Shown here one piece after another: positions 8,422-15,850 of a DNA stretch of 25,746 bases. The DNA is taken from contig NZ_CBYB010000011.1 in the NCBI RefSeq assembly GCF_000577275.2, positions 1 through 25,746 on the forward strand, read 5' to 3'. Both the position numbers and the translations under genes were made by a program. Under the pieces are notes generated by a model. That model was not told the DNA's origin. It saw nothing but the letters and a program-made list of their open reading frames with translations, and made no database searches. Position 1 is the first letter of the stretch. The number at the start of each line of letters is the position of its first letter. Source of the DNA: Rhizobium favelukesii (GTDB taxonomy: Bacteria; Pseudomonadota; Alphaproteobacteria; Rhizobiales; Rhizobiaceae).

Positions 8422-8431
8422 ACTTCCCATG
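8422..8431 (-). repeat. IS1111-type subterminal inverted repeat, right
   Basis: ACTTCCCATG here is the inverted copy of 6881-6890; on the minus strand it is followed inward by TTCGGGTCAAGAAC. Confidence 0.7.
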
Positions 8432-8582
8432 TGAGCCGCTACGCTACGTGGGGTCGCCTACGCGCTTACGGATCATCAGCACTTCTGCATGTTCGACATC
8501 GCCGTGAACCAAGGAATGCCGAGGATACCGGTTCAGCGTCCTGCGGCATGAAACATGGCCCCGTCGAGACCTGCATGGGGCG

Positions 8583-9716
8583 TTAAAAGAAAAGTCTACG
8601 CTCCGATTTGGTTAAGCGCTTCCCGCCCTCCGGTGTAACAACAACGGTTTCGCTAAACGGCAGGGCACGCGCGGAGGTATACATGTGGAAGACCTGGTGT
8701 TCCTCCAGTTGCCAGTCGCTGTCGGCCAGGAAAACGCGCGTGAAATCACTGGTGCGAGGAGGACACTTGAGGCCGAGCGTATAGCCAGTGATGCCGGTGT
8801 AGCTGTCGCGCAGTCCAGCCGCCAACATTCCTTCGCGCACTACGCGGTCGACGTCCCTTGCAGATACGCCGGGCTTCATGGTGCGGAACTGCTCGTCCTG
8901 AATCCGGACCATCGTTCCCGCTGTCCGGATTTGCTCATCGGTCGGCTCCCCGATTACTTTCGGGCGCATCAATCGCGCGGTGTAGCCGCGAAAGTGCGGG
9001 ACCGGCTCTACAAATACGATGTCCCCTTTCTCCAACACGCGGTCGCTGAGCGACGCGTGAAACGATGTCGAAGGTCCCGACGAGATGACGGCGACTTGTG
9101 CATCGTCCGCGCCACTGCGCCACGCTTCGCTTGTCATGGCTGCGAAGACTTCACGCTCGTTGACACCGACCTGAGCTGCGTCGAAGGCTGCCGCCGCTGC
9201 TCGGTCGCAGATCTCGGCGGCTACCTTGAGGCAAGCAAGTTCGAGCGGGGATTTGACGAGCCGCATTTCCCACATGACACGGGAGAAGTCGACCATCCTA
9301 GCATCCGGCAACCGGCTTTCGAGCTCCGATGCCCTATTCACAGTAAGGAAGTGGCTGTCGCGTTCAATGCCGATGGTGGAGGTTGCAAAGCCGCGAGCTT
9401 TGATCGTGTCGGCCACAACCTGGATCGGATTTTCGTTATCGGAAAATGCCACGCAATCACTGAACCGACTCGCCTTGCTAAAGCTCGGAGAGTCGAGGTC
9501 GCGGATTACTGCGACCGGCTCTTGGTCAAGGGGAATAAGCAAAGCTTGGTACATGGCCGCTGTTGACGAGTATCCACTGAAATAAGCCCTGTGTTCACGT
9601 TGGTCCACAATAAGGAGATCGACGTGGCGCTTGGCCATGACCTCTCGCAATCCTGCGAGGCGGGAACGAAATTCCTCGGGTGGAAAGGGCGGGGGGAACA
9701 GTATTGGCTGTGTCAT
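8583..9716 (-). CDS. M24-family hydrolase, creatinase/ectoine-hydrolase-like, lacking usual metal ligands
   Basis: M24 proteins share the pita-bread fold; most are metal aminopeptidases, but creatinase and ectoine hydrolase (DoeA) work without metal on C-N bonds. Here the N-terminal creatinase domain starts PFPPEEFRSRLAGLREVMAK. The catalytic-type His is kept (H220 in STSFHASLSDR). The usual metal Asp pair is replaced (VFVEPVPHFRGYTARLMRP, E237 and A247), and the metal His of GHGIG is Tyr (TGYTLGLKCPP, Y312). The YTLGLKCPP and VFHMYTSA segments recall ectoine hydrolase. The ATG at 9716 gives 377 aa and matches family starts. A longer reading beginning at 9857 or 9851 overlaps the CapA stop in a TGATG arrangement and would add 45-47 unrelated-looking residues. 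It is the last gene of the importer operon. Confidence 0.82.
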   Translation of the reverse strand: MTQPILFPPPFPPEEFRSRLAGLREVMAKRHVDLLIVDQREHRAYFSGYSSTAAMYQALLIPLDQEPVAVIRDLDSPSFSKASRFSDCVAFSDNENPIQVVADTIKARGFATSTIGIERDSHFLTVNRASELESRLPDARMVDFSRVMWEMRLVKSPLELACLKVAAEICDRAAAAAFDAAQVGVNEREVFAAMTSEAWRSGADDAQVAVISSGPSTSFHASLSDRVLEKGDIVFVEPVPHFRGYTARLMRPKVIGEPTDEQIRTAGTMVRIQDEQFRTMKPGVSARDVDRVVREGMLAAGLRDSYTGITGYTLGLKCPPRTSDFTRVFLADSDWQLEEHQVFHMYTSARALPFSETVVVTPEGGKRLTKSERRLFF

Positions 9717-9850
9717 CAGTTCATTCCTACATTGTCTTGCCAAACCGAGGCTGGCGGGAGCCCCGTTCGAAATGTTTTCCGCGCGAAGCTGCATTGCTCC
9801 CGCCAAAAAATCACTAAGCGCGACAAGCCGAGAGAGAAGCAGGCCGTCCA

Positions 9851-11218
9851 TCACCATCTGATGATCCCAACATCCTTCTCGATGGTGATCTCAGTTCCAA
9901 AAGGCGTCGACAGCTTCTGAAGACGTTCCAGAATTGATCGTGCTTGGGCCGGAGGCGCAAGACGTGGGATACCGCGGTTCGCAAACCTCTTCGAATGACC
10001 TAGTTCGATCGGGTGGAGTTTTAGTTCAACAAGTGTGTTTCCCTCGAACCGGCTTGAGGTCACAACACTTTCGTAGAAAAGCGGATCCTTGAAACCTGGG
10101 GCTGTTGCATATCCCGATGCCATTTCGGCGACCGTGACCTCAGCGTCTGTGTCAGCCCGCTCGTCTTTGCCGTAAGCGTCAAACATATCGGCGCCCACGG
10201 GTGTCCGGAGGTCATCCATGATGAAGTTTCCAAGGCTGTAGAAGATTGGCCGTCCCTTGTAGATTTCTATTCCGCGCAGTTGGTGCGGGCCGTGTACGAT
10301 ATATGCGTCGGCCCCAGCATCAATCAGCGAGTGCGCGAACGCTCGTTCGTAATCAGCCGGTTCCTGGCTCCAATTTCCCGGCTCGTGTCCGTGGTTCGTT
10401 GCAATGCAGAAGTCAGAGAACTGTTTACCCCGTCTTAGATTGCGCAAGATTTGAGCAACGTCTCCGGGATGGGGCTCATAGCTGTAGCCTGCTTTCTCAC
10501 CGGCTTTGTAGGTCACACCAGCAACCTCAACTCGATTGTCATCCGCAAGATCGCGCACGTAATTTGGTAGGGAATCGCGTATCTCCCTCAGGGTTATAAG
10601 CATCTGGGGCGCCACGACCACGCTCCGTGCCAGTCGAAGTGCATTAAGGCCTGGTCTGCCCGGTGCCTCGCCGGCGGGATTACATGCCCGGGACATCGGC
10701 GTAAACGTCGTTGCAAACGACACAAGCGCCACCCGGCCACGCGGACTTTCGACAAAACGAGCGGCGCCAGTTTGCGAAAGGTTTTCACCGACACCTGCAT
10801 AAATGATTTCGTTCTGGTCGAGCGCCCGGGAGGTCGCTCGCATGCCTTCAACGCCCCAATCGAACGTATGATTGTTGGCGTAACTTACGAGCTTGAACCC
10901 CATTGCCTTCAAAGCAGGCCCCACAACTGGCAGGCTGACGTGGTACGCACCGCCATATTCCGCCTCGGGACTTCCGGTGAAATATCGGCTGTCAAAGATG
11001 TTCGTTTCCAAATTGCCAAACGTAACATCAATTCCTTGCAGAAGTTCGGCCACTTCGCCGAACCCCGGGCTGTTGTTTTCTGTAATCGCTCGAGACAGGA
11101 TTAGGTCGCCCACGGCAACTAAAGTGAAACCGTCTGCTACGTTCGTCGCAAGCGAACCCACGGAGTCGTAGTCGCTAGCCTGTTGTCGGAAGACATTATT
11201 TTCTGCCGGTTGGTCCAC
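9851..11218 (-). CDS. CapA/PgsA-family metallophosphoesterase-fold protein
   Basis: The 455-aa protein is covered largely by a PGA_cap domain: LVAVGDLILSR (D38), FGNLETNIF (N69, E71), SYANNHTFDWG (N115-H117, D120), then ATNHGHEPGN, VHGPHQLRGIEIYKGRP and FYSLGNFIMDD. Classical CapA takes part in poly-gamma-glutamate capsule synthesis or release and is membrane-anchored. This one has no signal peptide or membrane segment and is therefore probably cytoplasmic. It starts with GTG at 11218 after GGAAGAAAG, about 57 bp past the second ATPase gene. Homologues beside peptide importers are known, but their activity is poorly defined; a role in processing an imported gamma-glutamyl or peptide-like compound is inference only. 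Confidence 0.85.
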   Translation of the reverse strand: MDQPAENNVFRQQASDYDSVGSLATNVADGFTLVAVGDLILSRAITENNSPGFGEVAELLQGIDVTFGNLETNIFDSRYFTGSPEAEYGGAYHVSLPVVGPALKAMGFKLVSYANNHTFDWGVEGMRATSRALDQNEIIYAGVGENLSQTGAARFVESPRGRVALVSFATTFTPMSRACNPAGEAPGRPGLNALRLARSVVVAPQMLITLREIRDSLPNYVRDLADDNRVEVAGVTYKAGEKAGYSYEPHPGDVAQILRNLRRGKQFSDFCIATNHGHEPGNWSQEPADYERAFAHSLIDAGADAYIVHGPHQLRGIEIYKGRPIFYSLGNFIMDDLRTPVGADMFDAYGKDERADTDAEVTVAEMASGYATAPGFKDPLFYESVVTSSRFEGNTLVELKLHPIELGHSKRFANRGIPRLAPPAQARSILERLQKLSTPFGTEITIEKDVGIIRW

Positions 11219-11275
11219 TATATTTCTTTCTTCCGTGTTGGTCGTTGCCTGTCGGCATCATCACCAGCGCAGCGG

Positions 11276-12304
11276 CTACTCCACAGCGACTGCGATGTGA
11301 TCCGCCGCAGACAATTGGTCGTTGGTGCCACACGCCGGAGCGCGCACATGGCATGCCACTACTCGACCGTCCGCCACCGAAACCAGCGACGGCACTTCAA
11401 CTCGGCACCGTTCGACCGCGAGCGGGCAGCGCGGGTGGAACGTACATCCGGACGGTGGATTGACGGGGCTAGGTATCTCCCCTTCAAGGGGCACCTGCAG
11501 CCGAACCCGCTCCGGGTCTGGTATCGGTGCAGCCGCGATCAGCGCCTCTGTGTATGGGTGAACTGGATTGGCAAAAAGCGCGTCGCACGGCGCCAGCTCC
11601 ACAATCCGACCGAGGTACATGACCGCCACGCGATGGCCAATATGTTCAACGACACTGAGGTCATGCGAGATAAAGACAAAGGCGATACCCATCTGCTGCT
11701 GGAGATCCATCAGAAGATTTAGGATTTGCGCCTGCACGGATACATCAAGAGCCGAGACTGCTTCGTCGGCAATGATGAGCGACGGTTCGAGGGCCAACGC
11801 ACGGGCGATACCCAGGCGCTGCCGCTGGCCACCCGACATTTCTGACGGAAGTCTGTGCATGATCTCCGGCGACAACCCGACCTTTCGAAGGAGGTCGGCG
11901 GCGAGTGCTTTGCGGTCCTTGCGGCTTAGCCGTTCGAAGTTCTCGACAGGCTCGGTGATGATCTCTCCTGCGGTCAGACGCGGGTTCAACGAAGAGAATG
12001 GATCCTGAAAAACCATCTGCATCCGACGCCGCGAAACTCGAAGAGCATCCTTCTTTAGTCCGGCAATATCGGTGCCGTCGACCAGGACCCGACCACCCGT
12101 CGGATCCACCAACCGCATCAAGAGCCGCGCGACTGTTGACTTACCGCAGCCGGATTCGCCTACAATGCAAAGAGTTTCCCCGGGCTCAACGGTAAACGAA
12201 ACGTCTTCGACCGCCCGGACCACCGGGATTGTCTTCTTCAGGAAGCCCGCACCGAGGGGATAATGCTTGGTCAGATTCTCGACTTTAAGCAAAGGACCAC
12301 TCAT
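11276..12304 (-). CDS. Dipeptide/oligopeptide ABC transporter ATP-binding protein (OppF/DppF type)
   Basis: This is the second of the two ATPases powering the importer. The 342-aa protein has Walker [10 protein letters not shown] (49-57), Q-loop MVFQDPFSSLNPR, signature SGGQRQR (from 157), Walker B IIADEAVSALD (D180, E181) and H-loop FISHDLSVV. The OppF-type C-terminal extension CTFHPRCPLAVERC has cysteines typical of this subgroup. The residue after the catalytic Glu is Ala rather than the usual Pro. The ATG at 12304 overlaps the upstream gene's stop (ATGA), with GGAGG ahead, so translation is likely coupled. An upstream in-frame start inside the previous gene was rejected. Confidence 0.95.
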   Translation of the reverse strand: MSGPLLKVENLTKHYPLGAGFLKKTIPVVRAVEDVSFTVEPGETLCIVGESGCGKSTVARLLMRLVDPTGGRVLVDGTDIAGLKKDALRVSRRRMQMVFQDPFSSLNPRLTAGEIITEPVENFERLSRKDRKALAADLLRKVGLSPEIMHRLPSEMSGGQRQRLGIARALALEPSLIIADEAVSALDVSVQAQILNLLMDLQQQMGIAFVFISHDLSVVEHIGHRVAVMYLGRIVELAPCDALFANPVHPYTEALIAAAPIPDPERVRLQVPLEGEIPSPVNPPSGCTFHPRCPLAVERCRVEVPSLVSVADGRVVACHVRAPACGTNDQLSAADHIAVAVE

Positions 12305-13308
12305 GCGCCCAATACCTCCTCGGCTCGCCAGCATGCTGCAGAATGGCCAGGCCTGACGTCACGAAGGCTCGGCGCTTGTTCACGGCATATTCCCGTCGCA
12401 AACGGGCAACGAGGCGCAAAACTGCATCCTACGATCGGCTCGCGCAAACTGGGAACGATTCCAGGGATTTCTGCTAGTCGCTGCTGCCGCCCACGTCTGG
12501 GATCGGGCATGGATCGCATAAGGCCCTTTGTGTAGGGATGCAGAGGATAGTCGAACAAATCCTTCACCGTAGTCTGCTCAATGATCCTACCCGCATACAT
12601 GACGATCACACGCTGACACGTCTCTGCAACTACGCCCAAGTCATGTGTGATCAGCATAACCGCGGTACCCATGCGCTCTTTCAGGTCGACGATCAGTCTC
12701 AGGATCTGCGCCTGGATAGTGACGTCTAGCGCCGTGGTTGGCTCATCCGCGATCAGTAGCTCGGGTGAACAAGCGAGCGCCATGGCAATCATGGCGCGCT
12801 GACGCATCCCGCCTGACATCTCATGGGGGTAGTTGTACAAGCGCCGCTCGGGATCGGCAACGCGCACCATGCGAAGCATTTCAAGGGATTTTTCCAACGC
12901 CTTCGAGCGGGAAGCACGCGTATGAATTTGGACAGCTTCGGCGATTTGACGACCGACGGTGTGAACCGGGCTCAAACTTGTCATAGGCTCCTGAAAGATC
13001 ATGGCAATACGGTCGCCACGGATCTTTCTCATTTCCCGCTCCGAGAGATTGATAAGGTTGCGCCCTTTGAAAAGGATCTCACCACCAACGGTCTTTGCTG
13101 TGCGTTTTGGCAGCAAACCAAGGATTGACAGGGCGGTGACACTCTTCCCACAGCCCGATTCACCGACCACGCCAAGTGTTTCGCCGCTGTTCACCTGAAA
13201 ACTAACGCCGCTTAGAGCACGTGTAACGCTCTCCTCACCATAAAAGTGGGTCTCAAGGTCGCGAACATCGAGAAGCAACTGGCTATCTATGTTTTTCTGC
13301 ATTTTCAT
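12301..13308 (-). CDS. Dipeptide/oligopeptide ABC transporter ATP-binding protein (OppD/DppD type)
   Basis: First ATPase of the importer, 335 aa. Visible motifs are Walker A GESGCGKS (49-56), Q-loop [12 protein letters not shown], signature SGGMRQR (from 165), Walker [15 protein letters not shown] (D188, E189) and H-loop [11 protein letters not shown]. The C-terminal [15 protein letters not shown] is the OppD-type cysteine motif. I chose the ATG at 13308 (MKMQKNID) since GGAG lies eight bases ahead and it is one base past the preceding permease stop; a longer start would run into that permease gene. It overlaps the next ATPase by four bases. Confidence 0.95.
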   Translation of the reverse strand: MKMQKNIDSQLLLDVRDLETHFYGEESVTRALSGVSFQVNSGETLGVVGESGCGKSVTALSILGLLPKRTAKTVGGEILFKGRNLINLSEREMRKIRGDRIAMIFQEPMTSLSPVHTVGRQIAEAVQIHTRASRSKALEKSLEMLRMVRVADPERRLYNYPHEMSGGMRQRAMIAMALACSPELLIADEPTTALDVTIQAQILRLIVDLKERMGTAVMLITHDLGVVAETCQRVIVMYAGRIIEQTTVKDLFDYPLHPYTKGLMRSMPDPRRGRQQRLAEIPGIVPSLREPIVGCSFAPRCPFATGICREQAPSLRDVRPGHSAACWRAEEVLGA

Positions 13309-13309
13309 G

Positions 13310-14188
13310 TCAGCGTCTCCGCTTGGCACGGGGATCAAACATGTCACGCAACCCATCCCCAAGCAAGTTGACGGCAAGAACGGTGACGGCGAGACAGATG
13401 CCTGGCGCGAAGATAGTCATGGGAGCGATGCCGAGAAACAGGCGAGAGCTCGAAATCATATTCCCCCAGCTGGGAATCTCGGGAGGCACGCCCACGCCCA
13501 GAAAGCTGAGGCCGGCTTCTGTGAGGATTGCATCCGCACATACAATGGCGCTCTGAACCATAAGAGGTGGGATCGTGCTCGGAAGGATATGGCGCCACAA
13601 CACCCTCGGGAGGCGCGCGCCACCGCAAAGTGCAGCCTCGACGTAGGGTCGTTCTCGAACACTGAGAACTACCGAACGAACCAACCGCGTCACGCTTGGC
13701 AGTTGTGGGATCGTGATGGCGACGATGAGGATACTAACCCCGGGACCAGTTAGAGAAATGAGTGCTATAGCAAGCAAAATTGTCGGAATAGACATCAAGC
13801 CGTCCATGATCCGCATAACGACATTGTCAAAACTCCGACTATAACCGGCGAGGATGCCGATCAGGAGCCCGGCGGCAGAGGCGAAAGTCGCCGAAAGCAA
13901 CCCCACTATGAGAGAAATGCGGGCACCAAAGATAGTTCGAGCAAACACCTCCCGGCCCAGGTGGTCGCTTCCAAACCACTTCTCAGGTGAAGGCGCCTGC
14001 AGACGAGAAAACGGGTCCATGTTTACTGGATCGCCTGCGTACAACGGTGCGGTAACCGCCAGAACCACCAATACCGTCAATAGGCTGCCACCTACAAACA
14101 CGAGTGGATGCCGCCTGATTAGACGAGGAAGATGAGCATTTCGTAGCCGGGGCGCCAGCACGGGTTCAAGCTGAGCAGAGAGTGTCAT
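13310..14188 (-). CDS. Dipeptide/oligopeptide ABC transporter permease (OppC/DppC type)
   Basis: Inner-membrane permease subunit, 292 aa, with the typical OppC N-terminal segment (RRHPLVFVGGSLLTVLVVL) and a periplasmic loop containing WFGSDHLGREVFARTIFGAR. About five further hydrophobic segments follow, with the cytoplasmic EAA-type loop EAALCGGARLPRVLWRHIL and the end sequence NLLGDGLRDMFDPRAKRRR. The ATG at 14188 follows the OppB-type stop with a one-base gap and has no strong ribosome-binding site, which suggests translational coupling. An in-frame upstream start lies within the preceding gene and gives a non-homologous tail, so it was not used. Confidence 0.94.
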   Translation of the reverse strand: MTLSAQLEPVLAPRLRNAHLPRLIRRHPLVFVGGSLLTVLVVLAVTAPLYAGDPVNMDPFSRLQAPSPEKWFGSDHLGREVFARTIFGARISLIVGLLSATFASAAGLLIGILAGYSRSFDNVVMRIMDGLMSIPTILLAIALISLTGPGVSILIVAITIPQLPSVTRLVRSVVLSVRERPYVEAALCGGARLPRVLWRHILPSTIPPLMVQSAIVCADAILTEAGLSFLGVGVPPEIPSWGNMISSSRLFLGIAPMTIFAPGICLAVTVLAVNLLGDGLRDMFDPRAKRRR

Positions 14189-14189
14189 A

Positions 14190-15131
14190 TCAGTACCGAA
14201 TACGAGGATCGACCAGGGTATAGGAGAGATCAACCGCAAGGTTGATCAGCACGTAAAGGCCCGAAACAAGGATTAGAACGGCCTGAATAATGGGATAGTC
14301 ACGATTGTTGATCGCATCGACTACCAGGCGACCAACGCCGGGGATGTTAAACACGGTCTCGGTAATAACGACCCCGGATATCAAACCCGCCAAACTCAAG
14401 CCGATGACGGTGAGGATTGGCACTCCGGCATTCTTCAGGGCGTGGTGAAAAAGCATGGCGTATGATGACGCGCCCTTTGCCGCAGCCGTTCGCATGTAAT
14501 CTTCCGACAGTACTTCGAGCATGCTTGATCGCGTGATCCGCGCGATGAACGCCACATAGCCAACACTCAGAGTCAGCGTCGGCAGAACCAGGTGCACGAA
14601 CCAAGTGCCGGCGCCACTGCTAATGGGCGCGTAACCTTGAACGGGCAACCAATGAGTTGTGATTGCAAAGTAGTATACGAGAGCATACCCGATGACGAAA
14701 ACCGGAACAGAAAAACCAACCGCCGCAAATCCTGCGAGAGCGCGATCGATGACGCCACCGGCGCGCCATGCAGCAAAGACGCCGAAGTACACTCCTATCG
14801 TTACAGAGGAAATGATTGTCATGAAGGACAGGCATAGAGTGGGCTCTAGTCGGTCCGCGATGAGCTCAACGACCGGGCGCCCCGTAAAGATCGAAGTCCC
14901 AAAGTCCCCGCCGAGGATGGAAATCGCCCAACGTACGAACTGAACTAGCAGCGGATCGGCTAGTCCCAACTGTTCGCGGATGCCGGCGATCATCTCCAGG
15001 GTAGCCGCGTCGCCAGCGATTATCGCTGCCGGATCGCCGGGCGCTAGCCTGAGCAGCAGGAAGACGAAGACTCCAACCATCACCATTACAGCGATCGCCG
15101 AAACCAACCTTCGAAGGATGTAAATGCCCAT
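14190..15131 (-). CDS. Dipeptide/oligopeptide ABC transporter permease (OppB/DppB type)
   Basis: First gene of the importer operon, encoding a 313-aa inner-membrane permease. The N-terminus MGIYILRRLVSAIAVMVMVG is the classic OppB start, followed by RLAPGDPA, a periplasmic region with GDFGTSIFTGRPV, and about five more membrane segments. The EAA-type loop is RTAAAKGASSYAMLFHHAL, and the C-terminus ends DLSYTLVDPRIRY as in the family. AAGGAACA precedes the ATG. The nearest promoter candidate lies about 430 bp upstream at 15561-15589, overlapping a shared operator. The operon order permease, permease, ATPase, ATPase is the standard one; no binding-protein gene is immediately attached. Confidence 0.95.
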   Translation of the reverse strand: MGIYILRRLVSAIAVMVMVGVFVFLLLRLAPGDPAAIIAGDAATLEMIAGIREQLGLADPLLVQFVRWAISILGGDFGTSIFTGRPVVELIADRLEPTLCLSFMTIISSVTIGVYFGVFAAWRAGGVIDRALAGFAAVGFSVPVFVIGYALVYYFAITTHWLPVQGYAPISSGAGTWFVHLVLPTLTLSVGYVAFIARITRSSMLEVLSEDYMRTAAAKGASSYAMLFHHALKNAGVPILTVIGLSLAGLISGVVITETVFNIPGVGRLVVDAINNRDYPIIQAVLILVSGLYVLINLAVDLSYTLVDPRIRY

Positions 15132-15850
15132 TGTTCCTTAGACCTTTTGCATGTTCCACTTGGCGACAGGTTGCAGAATCTAGAAGACTCCGGAAGGCGC
15201 CTCGCTTCTCGCGGATACGAACTGACCGAGTCGAATGTCGCCAACGAAATTCCACGGATCCCATGCCAATCTCGATCAAGGACTTTGCACTTCGATCGGC
15301 CCAAATTGGCTATTTGGCCCAGAGTGCTTGATATTCGCCCCAAACCGCGGCTTTTCCCACCTGCATCGAGGACAGAGCCCCGTTGGCGATAGTTCATATC
15401 GTTGGTGATGAAGATTCTCCAACCTTCCTAGATTGGACCGCTATTGGCGCGGCGTCTTCGCGTCGCGAATAATCATGTCGCAGCTCCTCCCAGCTTTTTG
15501 TTGCGACGATCTTCCGAAAAGTTCGGATAGGTTAACGTCGCGGACGTTAGCGTCCCACCTTATGTACTCCAGCTTACCCCGATGTGCAACATATGTTTTA
15601 TTTTATGATTTGCAGGTCAAACGTTGCATTGACTCCTTGACCTCGTTGCGTTGCTGCGAGACCAAGCTCGATGGACTTGCCGCTCACGCCGCGCTAGCTG
15701 GCCGGGGCAGCCGACCTGCACTGTGCCGATGAAGGTATGGCCGTTCTGTGCCACGGCGCGGGTCGATGTTCTGATCGGAACACACGAATCCCGCCCATCA
15801 CAACGTGGCAATGGTCGGGACTATCCCGCGAGAGCAAGGGCACCGCCTGC
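15132..15850. other. 719-bp intergenic region upstream of the importer operon
   Basis: No convincing gene is seen on either strand. It contains a shared operator with a good promoter (15561-15601), leaving a leader of about 430 bp before the first permease gene. The part between 15610 and 15850 lies after the second binding-protein gene; it may hold that gene's terminator, but I found only a weak five-bp hairpin near 15815-15830 with no T-tract. Confidence 0.5.
15586..15601 (-). promoter_or_regulatory. Shared operator copy 3 with good promoter, upstream of importer operon
   Basis: The site reads ATAAAACATATGTTGC, with a perfect AACATATGTT palindrome at its core. It overlaps -35 TTGCAC (15584-15589), and TACATA (15561-15566) lies exactly 17 bp on as the -10. 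This is the best-formed promoter of the set. Confidence 0.72.

Larger units (their letters stand above)
6881..8431 (+). mobile_element. IS110-family element of the IS1111 subgroup
   Basis: CATGGGAAGT at 6881-6890 is repeated inverted at 8422-8431, flanking a transposase gene on the plus strand. Subterminal inverted repeats are the mark of the IS1111 subgroup. The left non-coding end is short (about 67 bp) and the right one long (about 300 bp), the arrangement in which a bridge RNA would sit at the right end. The element is about 1.55 kb; its true ends may lie a few bases outside the repeats. It lies between the importer operon and the first binding-protein gene. Confidence 0.75.

Noticed and set aside
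15617..15811. A 64-residue minus-strand ORF in the 719-bp intergenic region.
   Set aside because: I see no recognisable motif, no good ribosome-binding site, and a composition typical of chance ORFs.
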